A stretch of DNA of 32,597 bases from an uncultured Candidatus Saccharibacteria bacterium (GCA_946185175.1 CAMHIH010000001.1:1-32597), one strand, 5' to 3'; counted from the stretch's first letter, positions 9,122 to 17,894 are shown. Numbers and translations are program-made. Notes: generated by a model not told the origin, from the sequence alone.

Positions 9122-9134
9122 CTACTCATCCAGT
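9101..9134 (-). terminator. Terminator of metG inside the 3' end of the LTA-synthase-like gene
   Basis: Perfect 10-bp inverted repeat ACTGGATGAG (9105-9114) and CTCATCCAGT (9125-9134) with a 10-nt loop. In the minus direction it is followed by a T-rich tract. It overlaps the last codons and stop of the convergent plus-strand gene. Confidence 0.75.
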
Positions 9135-9142
9135 AAAACGTA

Positions 9143-10552
9143 TTAGGCTTTTGGGAACAGCGGCTCAGCCGGAGGTGTGATTTGCTCAGCCGTAAAGATT
9201 CCGGCAATCTTTTCGGCTGTATCTGGAATAAAGAGAGACATTTTGTCGCAGAGGCCAAGCAAGTCGCTCGATAATTTTGCAAGAACTTGGCGGGCGGCGT
9301 CTGGGTCAGTCTTTGCAAGCGCCCAAGGTTTTTCCTCGTCGATGCGCTTGTTCAGATTTTGAATTTCTTTCCAGACTAACTCAAAAGCATTATTAAATTC
9401 GTATTTTTCCATTAATTCGTCGAAGCCGTCGATTTCAAGATTAGAGCGCTCGAGTCCCGCAATTTCATTCTTCTTACAGAGAGTCGTTAAGCGTTGCACT
9501 AAATTGCCTAAATCATTGGCGAGTTCATTGTATGACGCTTCATATTTATCCCACGTAAAATCGGAATCTTCCGTAGTAGAAGCATGGCGTAAGAAATAGT
9601 AACGGAATGGAGTTAGGCCGTGCTTATCGAGAATCTCAACTGGGTCTATTACATTGCCGATAGATTTCGACATTTTTTCGCCGTTTGCCGTAATGAAGCC
9701 ATGCGCCAAAAGATTCTTTGGTAGTGGTAGGCCAAGTCCGAGTAGAATCGCTGGCCAGATACCAGCATGGAAGCGCAAAATATCCTTACCGACAATCTGT
9801 GTATGTGCGGGCCACGTGTCCGAAATATCCTTATCTGGGTAGCCGAGCACTGTTATATAATTTGCCAACGCATCAATCCAGACATACATAACCTGAGATT
9901 CGTCGCCAGGCACAGCAACGCCCCATTCAACCTGATTCTTCGGTCGAGAAATTGAAACATCTGGCATATCCTTAAGGAGATTGAGAAATTCTTTTTTACG
10001 AAAAGTAGGTGTAATTTTTAGTTCATCAGACTCAATAGCCTCACGAATTTGATCTTTAAAATCAGAAATTCGTAAGTAATAGTTTTCTTCGCTGAGCTTA
10101 ACGTATGGTTTTTTATGGTCCGGACAAACACCGTTATTTTCGTCATGCTCCTTGTCGGTAACAAAATTTTCGCAACCTTCACAATACCAACCCTCATATT
10201 TGTCTTTGTAGATATGATCAGATAGTTTGGTCCAAATTTTTTGACAGCGTTTTTTGTGATCTGGATTAGTCGTACGAACAAAATCCGTATATTCAACACC
10301 AAGCGAATGAATAAAGTCTTGGAATTTGGCGGCATTCTGATCAACAAATTCTTGCGTTGGTATACCCTGCTCGGCTGCCTTTTTAAAAATCTTGCTACCA
10401 TGTTCATCGGTGCCAGCCTGCAAGCGCACGGTTTTGCCGCACATTATCATATATCGACGCAGCACGTCCGCAAGAAGATAGTCCATAGCATGTCCAAGGT
10501 GCGGATTACCGTTGACATATGGAATTGCTGTAGTGATATATGTTTCTTTCAT
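9143..10552 (-). CDS. metG: Methionyl-tRNA synthetase
   Basis: MetG charges tRNA-Met (elongator and initiator) with methionine. The protein is 469 residues from MKETYITT. The HIGH-type motif is HLGH at 18-21, the KMSKS loop is at 293-297, and a single metal-binding knuckle is visible (Cys124, Cys127, Cys143, His146). The C-terminal anticodon-binding helical domain is present, while the extra tRNA-binding appendix of longer MetG proteins is absent. An upstream in-frame ATG (10561) lies inside the promoter. TGTTATAAT ends 7 nt before the ATG at 10552, so the transcript starts 1 nt before it and that ATG is the start, which also matches the usual MetG N-terminus. Confidence 0.95.
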   Translation of the reverse strand: MKETYITTAIPYVNGNPHLGHAMDYLLADVLRRYMIMCGKTVRLQAGTDEHGSKIFKKAAEQGIPTQEFVDQNAAKFQDFIHSLGVEYTDFVRTTNPDHKKRCQKIWTKLSDHIYKDKYEGWYCEGCENFVTDKEHDENNGVCPDHKKPYVKLSEENYYLRISDFKDQIREAIESDELKITPTFRKKEFLNLLKDMPDVSISRPKNQVEWGVAVPGDESQVMYVWIDALANYITVLGYPDKDISDTWPAHTQIVGKDILRFHAGIWPAILLGLGLPLPKNLLAHGFITANGEKMSKSIGNVIDPVEILDKHGLTPFRYYFLRHASTTEDSDFTWDKYEASYNELANDLGNLVQRLTTLCKKNEIAGLERSNLEIDGFDELMEKYEFNNAFELVWKEIQNLNKRIDEEKPWALAKTDPDAARQVLAKLSSDLLGLCDKMSLFIPDTAEKIAGIFTAEQITPPAEPLFPKA

Positions 10553-10569
10553 AAAAAACATTATAACAC
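10553..10569 (-). promoter_or_regulatory. Extended -10 promoter of metG, leaderless
   Basis: Minus strand: TGTTATAAT, then GTTTTTT, then ATG at 10552, placing +1 one nucleotide before the start codon. The alternative upstream ATG overlaps the -10 and cannot be transcribed from this promoter. Confidence 0.7.
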
Positions 10570-10609
10570 CTTAAAAAGCTAGCGTTTGATAGATTATGCA
10601 AAAGATGTT

Positions 10610-11209
10610 TTAGAGTGACATGATGATAATAATTGCAATAATGATAATTGCAAAAATGCCGACACCACCAAGAGCCATAAAGAGTGGCTTATTACTCTTT
10701 TTGGCGCCAGGCGCAGTAACAACATTAGCGGCGACTGCTGGCGGTTCGCTTGATTCAGCAGATGGCGCTTCATTAGTTAAATCGCCATCGACGAAACCGG
10801 CGGTCTCTTCGCTTTTAGGTGCGCCACCATCACTAGTAGCTGCGTTATCAATCGGATCAGTGGTATTCGTAAAATCAACTGGGCCAGATGGAGTATCCGT
10901 TGCGGCATCCCCGCCATTAGCTAAACTCATGTTTGGATTATCATCCATCTGTTGCTGAAGTTCGGCGTCGCTGGTAGGCACATCGTCGAGACTAACGTCG
11001 TTAACGTCTAAAGTATTTTGGATATTGTTGCCCTCATTGGCGGTAGCGGCGACTGCTTCATTAATTGCATCCATATCAAGAACTGGCTCGGCCGCAACCG
11101 CTTCGGCTGCGGTAGATTCTACGGCGTCAATAGTAGATTCGAGTTCAGGCTCTGGAGCTGCCCCTGCAACATCTTGATTTGGGTTTAAGTTTGGATCATT
11201 TGGCGCCAT
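10610..11209 (-). CDS. Acidic, low-complexity tail-anchored membrane protein
   Basis: A 199-residue protein of unknown function. Residues 1-170 are rich in Asp, Glu, Ala, Pro, Asn and Thr with no hydrophobic core, so probably disordered. A short Lys patch (PGAKKSNK) precedes one strongly hydrophobic C-terminal helix (about 176-198, dominated by Ile). This is a tail-anchor layout with the acidic part most likely in the cytoplasm by the positive-inside rule. It is led by GGAG about 8 nt before the ATG and an extended -10 (TGGTATTAT, 11234-11242), giving a leader of about 18 nt. It lies between ksgA and metG. No family recognised. Confidence 0.75.
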   Translation of the reverse strand: MAPNDPNLNPNQDVAGAAPEPELESTIDAVESTAAEAVAAEPVLDMDAINEAVAATANEGNNIQNTLDVNDVSLDDVPTSDAELQQQMDDNPNMSLANGGDAATDTPSGPVDFTNTTDPIDNAATSDGGAPKSEETAGFVDGDLTNEAPSAESSEPPAVAANVVTAPGAKKSNKPLFMALGGVGIFAIIIIAIIIIMSL

Positions 11210-11254
11210 TAGTTATCTCCAGTTGAGTTTAATATAATACCAGTTATGTTTATT

Positions 11255-12031
11255 TTAAATTGATTTGAGATTTTTTTCAAGTTCGCACCAGTTTTCAATG
11301 CTTAAATCAGCCGGACGCGCATCGATTGAGATATTCTGTGCTTCAAATAATTGCGCAATTTTATCTTTCGGCAAATGGGTAGTTACCGCCAAATTGGTAA
11401 CTAGTTTCTTGCGCGGCGCCGTAAAACCTAATTTGATGAGCGATATTGTTCGCTCGGTGGCTAATGGTTTGGCCAATGGCTCGAAGACAACTACTTGACT
11501 GTCAACCTTTGGTGGCGGAGTGAAAAATTCACGTTTAACGACTGGCCCAGCGGTGACCTTAGCGTAAATTTGAGCCGACAAACCCAGCACCGAGTAGTCG
11601 CCAGGACCAGCAACTAATCGCTCGGCCACTTCTTTCTGCATTAGTAAAACAATTTTTACAGGCGAATGCTCAGCGTGTAGGAACTTTTGAATGATTGGCG
11701 ACGTAATATAGTATGGAATATTCCCTGCAACAACGTATTTTTCTGGCAGGTTCAGCGATTCAAGATCTAAAGATAGAATATCTTGGTTTATGACCGTTAG
11801 GTCTTTACCCGGAAATGATTTGGGTAAATTAGCCGCAAGACGCTCGTCGATTTCAATCGCGGTCACTTTATCAAAAAACTGAAAAAGCGCCGAAGTTAGC
11901 GTGCCAAGACCGGGGCCAATTTCCACTACTTCAGAAACGCCGTCGACGCTTGCTAAATCAGCAATATCAAGTAAAATGTCCCGGTTTTTTAGCCAGTTTT
12001 GGCCGAGAGACTTCTTATTTTGTAATGCCAT
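11255..12031 (-). CDS. ksgA: 16S rRNA dimethyladenosine transferase KsgA
   Basis: KsgA methylates two adjacent adenosines near the 3' end of 16S rRNA, a late 30S assembly checkpoint. The 258 residues show the N-terminal KKSLGQNWL motif, the SAM-binding EIGPGLGTLT loop (about 37-46), the acidic EIDERL motif, the catalytic NIPYYI motif and a C-terminal helical domain. The start lies 3 nt after the stop of the YabE-like gene, so they are probably co-transcribed. In Bacillus subtilis yabE also lies near ksgA, so this is conserved gene order. Confidence 0.96.
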   Translation of the reverse strand: MALQNKKSLGQNWLKNRDILLDIADLASVDGVSEVVEIGPGLGTLTSALFQFFDKVTAIEIDERLAANLPKSFPGKDLTVINQDILSLDLESLNLPEKYVVAGNIPYYITSPIIQKFLHAEHSPVKIVLLMQKEVAERLVAGPGDYSVLGLSAQIYAKVTAGPVVKREFFTPPPKVDSQVVVFEPLAKPLATERTISLIKLGFTAPRKKLVTNLAVTTHLPKDKIAQLFEAQNISIDARPADLSIENWCELEKNLKSI

Positions 12032-12034
12032 TTT

Positions 12035-13234
12035 TTACCACCAATTATGGCTCGTCCAGAACTGATAGGCTCCAGCCCAGCTGCCATAACGACCATTAGC
12101 ATAGCTCGAAGCCGAACGAAGCTGACAGACTGGATCGCTTTGCCAATTTGGACAGTCACTCTGCAAGCGACCAAGGCTGGTCTGATACAGGCCATAATAA
12201 CGTCCGTTCGATGCAGTCGTGCGCCAGCCAGACTCGTGCGAAATGATAAAGTTCACGTAGCCATAGTCGGAGGCCGAAATGCCGGCTGCCGCCATCCAAT
12301 CTTCATGTGAACCGGCCGGCAAATTAATCTTCACACCGACAGTCACCTGTTGCTCTACCGGTTCAGTGATAATAACTTCTGAAATGAAGGTGCGAGAAAG
12401 AATCTGCCCATCACGCATCTCGACATCATACACTACACTCTTTTTGCCCGGTACGCCCACCTGCGTCACATTGCGTGTACCGTAGTCTAGAGAATAGTCG
12501 GTAGTAACGCGTTCAGTGAATGGTATATCTTCCTCGATTGTTATCGTATGCTTGCCTTGGAAATAGACCGAAAGCGCTAAACCATCAACCACTTTCGTGT
12601 CACCAGGTAGCGACACCCAGTTAATTTCTGGGTTATTGTCGATATCCTGTTCCTGCAAGAAATCATTAACGGTTTTTGCCTGAGTGCGAATCGTCGTATG
12701 CTGGCCGTTAAAATCTAGACTAATGGTCTTTGCGCGTACGACTTGATAAACCGTCGTCATGCCAGTCTCAAGAAATTTATCATATGGAATTAGCTCTACT
12801 ACATCAGCCGTCAACAGCTCAATGCCAGCATCCGCAGCGATAGTCTCGGGATCGGTTGATGGGGTAGAAATAATCGTCTCGACTAATCCATCTCGTACCA
12901 CAACCTGGCGCGCTCGATAGATATTAATATTAAACTCGTTCGCATTAATTTCTTCATCAAGCCCTGGTTCAACTTTGTCGCCATCATTAACAGAAATCTC
13001 GGCTCGATCAAGCAATTCGCGAACGGTTTTAGCATCACTACGCAAGATAGTACGCTGCTCGTTGTCATAAATAGTCACAAAATGCTGCTCCGTTTCTTCC
13101 TCGGAGCTTGATTGGTCGGAAGTGGCGCGCGCGTTTAACGCTTGTTGTTTTAGGCAAATGCCAAAAAACAAAAAGACGATCACTAGACCAAGAATAAATA
13201 ACGGGAGATTTTCTCTCGTTTTACGTATTCTCAT
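12035..13234 (-). CDS. YabE/Rpf-like cell-wall protein: DUF348 repeats, G5 domain, lysozyme-like C-terminus
   Basis: A 399-residue secreted or membrane-anchored peptidoglycan-remodelling protein. One transmembrane/signal helix (about 11-27) is followed by at least two DUF348 copies, each with a TIxxxAKTVxxxLxxxxI-like pattern, and a G5 domain (about 225-300). The C-terminal domain of about 95 residues carries ESGWRTTASNGRYYGLYQ, typical of resuscitation-promoting-factor-like or aggregation-promoting-factor-like transglycosylases. The Glu in ESGW is the likely catalytic acid. The true start is judged to be ATG 13234 (MRIRKTR), since the upstream ATG at 13252 overlaps the extended -10 TGGTAAAAT, which would place +1 two nucleotides before 13234. 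Upstream neighbour of ksgA. Confidence 0.88.
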   Translation of the reverse strand: MRIRKTRENLPLFILGLVIVFLFFGICLKQQALNARATSDQSSSEEETEQHFVTIYDNEQRTILRSDAKTVRELLDRAEISVNDGDKVEPGLDEEINANEFNINIYRARQVVVRDGLVETIISTPSTDPETIAADAGIELLTADVVELIPYDKFLETGMTTVYQVVRAKTISLDFNGQHTTIRTQAKTVNDFLQEQDIDNNPEINWVSLPGDTKVVDGLALSVYFQGKHTITIEEDIPFTERVTTDYSLDYGTRNVTQVGVPGKKSVVYDVEMRDGQILSRTFISEVIITEPVEQQVTVGVKINLPAGSHEDWMAAAGISASDYGYVNFIISHESGWRTTASNGRYYGLYQTSLGRLQSDCPNWQSDPVCQLRSASSYANGRYGSWAGAYQFWTSHNWW

Positions 13235-13251
13235 ACGCCCATATTTTACCA
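13235..13251 (-). promoter_or_regulatory. Extended -10 promoter of the YabE-like gene, near-leaderless
   Basis: Minus strand: TGGTAAAAT, then ATGGGC, then GT and ATG. The predicted transcript begins GUAUG. This decides the start codon against the upstream ATG inside the -10. Confidence 0.6.
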
Positions 13252-13294
13252 TAGAAGCTCTTTGTGAGCAATTTTAACAGAGGTGGGGCTATTG

Positions 13295-14128
13295 TTATTG
13301 GATGTGATAGTTGTGTTTTCCCGCAACTAAAAAGTGCGTTTTATCGATACTGTATTTCTTCCCGCTAGAATACTTTTTTATCTCCTGCAAGCATCTTTCC
13401 GCCTGTGGCAAAGTCACCGTACAACCATTTCGGCGTAAGAAAAACCGCAACAATTCAATATTCTCCGGTGCTTGGGTTTGGTCAAGCAACTCGCGCGATA
13501 TTATCTTTCCTTCCCCCACTAACTGCAATAAAAGGTCTTCTATTTCCGCCTTTAGATCGACTTGGCGACGATAAAGGTTCAATAATTGCTCTTTTTGCGC
13601 AGCACTTAACTGTTTTGAAACTGTTTGACGGATACGATTGCGCAGATAATGCTCGTCATTATTGGTTTGATCGAGCCGGAAGCGCAGCTTGTGTTGAGCG
13701 GCGTACCGATAAACATCGCTTTTCGTCAACATTTGCATGGGGCGAAAAATCTCCTGATTACCAAATGGAGCTAAACCGCGCCAACCAGTACCGCGCAAAC
13801 AATTAATAATAATCGACTCAATGCAATCGTCGGCGTGGTGCGCCGTAACAATCTCGGCGTCGTGTTCCAATGCTAAACGCCTCAAAAAATCATAGCGTCT
13901 GCGTCGCGCCAACTCTTCAGAGCATTGCGCCCCCAACGCAGCTCTTTCCGAAACGAAGCGAAATCCATAACGATGCGCTAATTTCTCCACGAAAGCACAA
14001 TCATCGTCCGCGCTTGGGCGGATGCCATGATTATAGTGTGCCACTATGGTGTCTTTTGGCCAGTCAAACATATCCAGCAATACAACAGAGTCAATACCGC
14101 CCGAAACGGCCAAAATATATCGGTTCAT
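13295..14128 (-). CDS. tilS: tRNA(Ile)-lysidine synthetase TilS
   Basis: TilS converts C34 of tRNA-Ile(CAU) to lysidine so that it reads AUA and is charged with Ile instead of Met. The 277-residue protein has the PP-loop SGGIDS (9-14), the HHADDCIESI motif and the GTGWRGLAPF segment of the catalytic N-domain. About 90 residues remain after the core, so it is a short version without the full C-terminal domains of the longer TilS proteins. A TTG at 14137 opens the frame further, but it lies in the promoter region. The extended -10 TGGAATAAT puts +1 two nucleotides before ATG 14128. A CAT-anticodon tRNA (20833-20909) in the same window is one possible substrate. Confidence 0.93.
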   Translation of the reverse strand: MNRYILAVSGGIDSVVLLDMFDWPKDTIVAHYNHGIRPSADDDCAFVEKLAHRYGFRFVSERAALGAQCSEELARRRRYDFLRRLALEHDAEIVTAHHADDCIESIIINCLRGTGWRGLAPFGNQEIFRPMQMLTKSDVYRYAAQHKLRFRLDQTNNDEHYLRNRIRQTVSKQLSAAQKEQLLNLYRRQVDLKAEIEDLLLQLVGEGKIISRELLDQTQAPENIELLRFFLRRNGCTVTLPQAERCLQEIKKYSSGKKYSIDKTHFLVAGKHNYHIQ

Positions 14129-14129
14129 G

Positions 14130-14145
14130 TGGTACAATTATTCCA
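14130..14145. promoter_or_regulatory. Overlapping divergent promoters of tilS and the PRC-barrel gene
   Basis: The 16-nt element TGGTACAATTATTCCA carries TGGTACAAT on the plus strand (+1 near 14145) and TGGAATAAT on the minus strand (+1 near 14130). The -10 hexamers overlap at 14137-14138. Polymerase can therefore bind only one direction at a time. The plus transcript has a 21-nt leader with TAAGGAGG; the minus transcript is almost leaderless. Confidence 0.65.
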
Positions 14146-14165
14146 TATAAGGAGGCGAAAAGAAA

Positions 14166-14789
14166 ATGTTAATGGTTGGTTCGAGATTGATTGGGATGCC
14201 AGTTTTAAGTCTGCATATCGGCGGACAAACTGCCTCCGTAAAACGCCCTATCATTGATCCAGAAAACCTCAATATTATCGCCTTTGAACTTGAGGGGCCA
14301 TTACTTTCCGATCCAGAAATCGGTAGCTATTTAATGGCAGAAGACGTCCGCGAAATCAGTATGCAAGGAATCGTTGTCGATTCGGCCGACCGTTTTGTTA
14401 ACCCGGAAGACGTGATTCGTCTCAATGATGTCTTGGGATTAAATTTCGATTTAATTAATCTAAAGGTGGTTTCACACGAGGGTCGTAGCGAAAAGAAAAT
14501 CGGCAGGATCGAAGATTACACTGTAGATTCGGCCACTTTGACAATTTTCCAGATTATCGTGCAACGCCCATTCATGCAATCATTAAAAGACGCTCAGCTA
14601 ACAATAAACCGGTCTCAAATTACCGAAATTGATGACTACAAAGTCACAATTATGCACGATAAACAAAAAGTATCCGTGTCGCAAAAGAAAACCGCTAAAG
14701 AAGAGGCGGAAGAATTCGTGCCAAACTTCACGAACCCATTTCGCAAGCCGGACTATTCGCCTGTCGAAGATGACATTGATGATAATTGA
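14166..14789 (+). CDS. Protein with two PRC-barrel-like domains
   Basis: A 207-residue protein. Residues about 1-80 and 85-165 each resemble a PRC-barrel beta domain (MVGSRLIGMPVLSL at the start of the first; LKVVSHEGRSEKKIGRIEDY in the second). PRC barrels occur in RimM and photosystem H subunits, usually as protein- or RNA-contact modules. The tail of about 40 residues is charged and acidic (ending EDDIDDN). A strong TAAGGAGG binding site supports the first ATG. It shares a promoter region with tilS and overlaps recX tail to tail by 37 nt. The specific function is unknown; a ribosome- or envelope-related role would be a guess. Confidence 0.75.
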   Translation: MLMVGSRLIGMPVLSLHIGGQTASVKRPIIDPENLNIIAFELEGPLLSDPEIGSYLMAEDVREISMQGIVVDSADRFVNPEDVIRLNDVLGLNFDLINLKVVSHEGRSEKKIGRIEDYTVDSATLTIFQIIVQRPFMQSLKDAQLTINRSQITEIDDYKVTIMHDKQKVSVSQKKTAKEEAEEFVPNFTNPFRKPDYSPVEDDIDDN

Positions 14790-15487
14790 TCCAAAACATC
14801 CGAATAGCTAAAACCCTGCCGCACTAAATATTGGATAAATTTCTGTTGGTCTGGATAACGTGCGGCTTTTTTGGCGATGATTTTCTGTAGCTCGCCTATG
14901 TCGTCTCGGTCGCTATAAGATAGCGCCTCATCAATAATGCTCGCGGATACGCCTTTTTGTTGTAGCTCCTGACGTAGCTTTTTAAGGCTGCTGCCCTTTC
15001 TGGCGTTGTGATTTTCGACCCAAAATGCAGCGAACTTCGCATCGTCAATATACCCACGCTCCATTAAGCGGTCCAAAACAAGTGGCACTAATGTCGCGTC
15101 GTAGCCCTCTTTAACCCTGGTTTGATACTCTCCCGTTTTGCGGTTTTTGACTCTTATTTTACGGCTCAAAGTCTTCCGTTTGAGATAATCGCGTATCTCC
15201 TTAGAGGAATGCGGACGCGAAAAGACATATTCTAATGCGCGACCATATAGCTTGCCGAAATCCGAAGCATGCTTCAACTCAGCTAAATCTGAATCGCTGA
15301 GCTGTTTGCCAATTTTGACACCAAAATCAACCACCTGGCTAATATCAAGTGAACAAAAGAACTTTTGATCAACATAAATATTAACGCGGTTTTGAGTGCG
15401 TACCGCTTCTTTGATGTCGGTGACACGATGTAATGAAGCTTGTGGCTCCGCTACATCAGAGTCATAAATTGTAATTGTTTCGAGCAT
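14753..15487 (-). CDS. recX: Regulatory protein RecX
   Basis: RecX binds RecA filaments and limits recombinase activity. The 244-residue protein has an N-terminal extension of about 75 residues and then the RecX three-helix repeats (RALEYVFSRPHSSKEIRDYL; LVLDRLMERGYIDDAKFAAFWVE; SLKKLRQELQQKGVSASIIDEAL), with a fourth helical segment at the C-terminus. It follows recA with a 1-nt stop-start overlap (TAATG), so translational coupling is likely and the RecA:RecX ratio is fixed by the transcript. Its 3' end overlaps the convergent PRC-barrel gene by 37 nt. Confidence 0.93.
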   Translation of the reverse strand: MLETITIYDSDVAEPQASLHRVTDIKEAVRTQNRVNIYVDQKFFCSLDISQVVDFGVKIGKQLSDSDLAELKHASDFGKLYGRALEYVFSRPHSSKEIRDYLKRKTLSRKIRVKNRKTGEYQTRVKEGYDATLVPLVLDRLMERGYIDDAKFAAFWVENHNARKGSSLKKLRQELQQKGVSASIIDEALSYSDRDDIGELQKIIAKKAARYPDQQKFIQYLVRQGFSYSDVLDQLSSMSSSTGE

Positions 15488-16551
15488 TAATCTTCAGTTG
15501 ATTTAGCGGCTTCGCGTACCTTGGCTTCGATTTCGTCCGCTAATTCAGGTTTTTCTTTGAACAGTGTTTTAACGGCTTCGCGGCCTTGACCGATTGTTTC
15601 GCCGTTATATTTGAAGAAAGCACCAGCTTTATCGATTATGCCGTATTGAACGCCTAAATCGAGAATATCGCCAGTCTTACTAATTCCTTCGTTATACATA
15701 ATGTCAAACTCGGCCGTACGGAATGGCGCCGCAATCTTGTTCTTTACGACCTTAATCTTGGTGCGGTTGCCGGCAATATTGTCACCATTTTTAATTTGGC
15801 CAATACGGCGAATGTCGACACGGACGGATGCATAAAACTTAAGCGCATTACCGCCAGTCGTAGTCTCTGGGTTGCCAAATAGCACACCAATCTTCATGCG
15901 AATCTGGTTAATGAAAATAACGGTGGCCTTAGTTTTACTAATGACGCCAGTGAGCTTACGCATCGCCTGCGACATCAACCGAGCCTGCAAGCCCATTTGA
16001 GCATCACCCATATCGCCGTCGATTTCCGCCTGTGGCACAAGCGCCGCCACTGAGTCGACAACAATCAGGTCCACTGCGCCAGAACGTACAAGCGTTTCAC
16101 AAATTTCGAGCGCCTGTTCACCGTTATCTGGCTGAGAAATTAATAGGTTGCCAGTATCCACGCCAATCTTGCGTGCATAGGCTGGATCGAGTGCATGCTC
16201 GGCATCGATGAAGGCCGCCTGGCCGCCCTGCTTTTGGATTTCAGCAATGGCATGTAGTGCCAATGTGGTCTTGCCGGATGATTCTGGGCCATAAATTTCA
16301 ATGATACGCCCCTTCGGATAACCACCGCCAAGCGCTAAATCTAGCGCCAGAGAACCAGACGAAAAAAGTTCGACATCAATTTTCGACTGCTCGCCCAATT
16401 TCATAATGGAACCATTACCAAATTGCTTCGTGATTTGTGCCAAAGCTAGATTTAGAGCTTCTTTTTTACCTTCATCTTCAACGGAAGGTTTTTTGTCTTT
16501 TGGTTTTTTATCAGATTCTGCCGCCACCGCATCTGGATTTTTCTTAGCCAC
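15487..16551 (-). CDS. recA: RecA recombinase
   Basis: RecA is the strand-exchange ATPase of homologous recombination and SOS signalling. It has 354 residues, with an extended Lys/Glu-rich N-terminus of about 35 residues, the Walker A loop GPESSGKT (88-95), the DLIVVDSVAALVP Walker B region, the FINQIRMKIG L1/L2 neighbourhood and GGNALKFYASVR. The C-terminal acidic tail is short. It begins with GTG (16551), supported by a strong AGGAGGT site. It forms an operon with recX. No LexA-type SOS box was recognised upstream. Confidence 0.98.
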   Translation of the reverse strand: MAKKNPDAVAAESDKKPKDKKPSVEDEGKKEALNLALAQITKQFGNGSIMKLGEQSKIDVELFSSGSLALDLALGGGYPKGRIIEIYGPESSGKTTLALHAIAEIQKQGGQAAFIDAEHALDPAYARKIGVDTGNLLISQPDNGEQALEICETLVRSGAVDLIVVDSVAALVPQAEIDGDMGDAQMGLQARLMSQAMRKLTGVISKTKATVIFINQIRMKIGVLFGNPETTTGGNALKFYASVRVDIRRIGQIKNGDNIAGNRTKIKVVKNKIAAPFRTAEFDIMYNEGISKTGDILDLGVQYGIIDKAGAFFKYNGETIGQGREAVKTLFKEKPELADEIEAKVREAAKSTED

Positions 16552-16601
16552 TTGTACCTCCTTGTTTCTCTTTATATTTTACCTGATTGATATCTTTAAA
16601 T

Positions 16602-17003
16602 CTAGTTGGCAAACTGCATGTCGACCGGTTTTCGCGAGTAACGTGGCCGATTACGCTCAGCCACATATGGCGCGAGGCCATCAAAGAAATAATGTACGAG
16701 AGTTTCAATCCGTTCTTTGCGCTCGGGTGGAATAATCCCCTTACAACCAACCGTTGGATTGCGTCGATTTATGCTGACACGGTAATCGATTTCTCCCGTA
16801 CGAAGATTGAGTCCGAAACCGAAAATATCCTCAATTTTGCTGCGCCGAATAATCAAATCGTCGCGCATATCTGGCATAAAATCATCTCCGGCCGAAAGGA
16901 TGCCACGTCGAGCATCGATAGTACACCAGATATATCCATCCATCTGCTCGACTAGCTCGACCAGCTCATGCTGATTAAATTTCATCTTTCTGTAATACCG
17001 CAT
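16602..17003 (-). CDS. DUF5674 family protein
   Basis: A 133-residue protein matching the DUF5674 pattern common in Patescibacteria: an alpha/beta core with WCTIDARRGILSAGDDFMPDM, then RRSKIEDIFGFGLNL and INRRNPTVGCKGIIPPERKERIE-like segments. The function of the family is unknown. It lies 50 nt upstream of recA in the same direction and could share its transcript. Two starts are possible: ATG 17003 with GAGG about 10 nt upstream, or ATG 16985, which lies 6 nt after a weak TATTAC -10 and better matches the usual length. The choice is uncertain. Confidence 0.8.
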   Translation of the reverse strand: MRYYRKMKFNQHELVELVEQMDGYIWCTIDARRGILSAGDDFMPDMRDDLIIRRSKIEDIFGFGLNLRTGEIDYRVSINRRNPTVGCKGIIPPERKERIETLVHYFFDGLAPYVAERNRPRYSRKPVDMQFAN

Positions 17004-17154
17004 AATATACGTTCCTCTTGTTAGTTTTCTTCAAAAATAACAGGCAAAAAACATCTAAAAAAGCACGAGTTTAATGTTTTTGCATAAGGGGTGGCACAAA
17101 AAGTAACAGGATGATACAATATAATAAATTCAAATAATTACAAGAAAGGAAGAC

Positions 17155-17856
17155 ATGAGCGGACACAGCAAATGGGCAACCACCAAACGCCAAAAAGCCG
17201 TAGTTGATGCAAAGCGCGGTGCGTTGTTTACGAAGATCGGCAACCAAATCGCGATTGCAGCGCGGAGTGGCACCGACCCCGCTATGAACCCTTCCCTCGC
17301 AATGGTCCTAGAAAAGGCCCGCCTAGCAAATATGCCGAAGGCAAACATTGAGCGTGCTATTGCTCGCGTCGCAGATAAAAGCGCCGCAGCATTAATTGAG
17401 GAGACCTATGAGGCATACGGCCCAGGTGGCGTCGGCATCATTATCGAAGTTGCAACCGACAACAAGAATCGCACGATGCCGGAAGTACGCCATACACTCG
17501 AAAAGAACGGTGGTCGCATGGCGGATCCTGGCTCGGTGATGTTCCAGTTCTCGCGCAAAGGCGTAATTTTCACGAAAGCTAAGGGCGACGAAATCATGAT
17601 GGCGGCTCTCGATGCTGGCGCTGAAGATATCGCCGACGAAGATGATGGCACAACTATTTACACGGCATCAAGCGACCTCATGAAAGTACGCTCCGCCCTA
17701 ATCGAAGCTGGTTACGAGATTGATTCCGCAGAGTTACAGTATGTGCCAAATAACACTGTACCAATCGACGAAGAAACTGCACCAAAAGTTGAGAAAATTC
17801 TTGATGCGATTGACGACCTAGACGATGTAGTTGCGGTTCATACGAATGCCGAATAA
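17155..17856 (+). CDS. yebC: YebC/PmpR family protein
   Basis: YebC-family proteins are described as transcriptional regulators and, in more recent work, as factors that help ribosomes through proline stretches. The 233-residue protein has the full family layout: MSGHSKWATTKRQKAVVDAKRG at the N-terminus, the KANIERAIARV and EAYGPGGVGIIIE motifs, and the acidic C-terminal domain (LDAGAEDIADEDDG). The start is supported by AGAAAGGAAGAC just upstream and by a TGATACAAT -10 at 17112-17120. It is divergent from DUF5674 and lies upstream of a consensus promoter-terminator unit at 17860. Confidence 0.95.
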   Translation: MSGHSKWATTKRQKAVVDAKRGALFTKIGNQIAIAARSGTDPAMNPSLAMVLEKARLANMPKANIERAIARVADKSAAALIEETYEAYGPGGVGIIIEVATDNKNRTMPEVRHTLEKNGGRMADPGSVMFQFSRKGVIFTKAKGDEIMMAALDAGAEDIADEDDGTTIYTASSDLMKVRSALIEAGYEIDSAELQYVPNNTVPIDEETAPKVEKILDAIDDLDDVVAVHTNAE

Positions 17857-17859
17857 GCA

Positions 17860-17888
17860 TTGACTTTTTAGCCAATCTGTGATATAAT
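17860..17888 (+). promoter_or_regulatory. Near-consensus sigma-70 promoter of the 17895 micro-transcript
   Basis: TTGACT (17860-17865), a 17-nt spacer and TATAAT (17883-17888), with TGA before the -10. It is one of the best promoter matches in the window, yet it feeds a hairpin and T tract within about 20 nt. Confidence 0.8.
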
Positions 17889-17894
17889 TAAAGA

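Noticed and set aside
17047..17081. AT-only inverted repeat AAAAACAT / ATGTTTTT between DUF5674 and yebC
   Set aside because: It lies between divergent genes, where no terminator is needed, has a long loop and only one or two G-C pairs; likely chance in AT-rich sequence.
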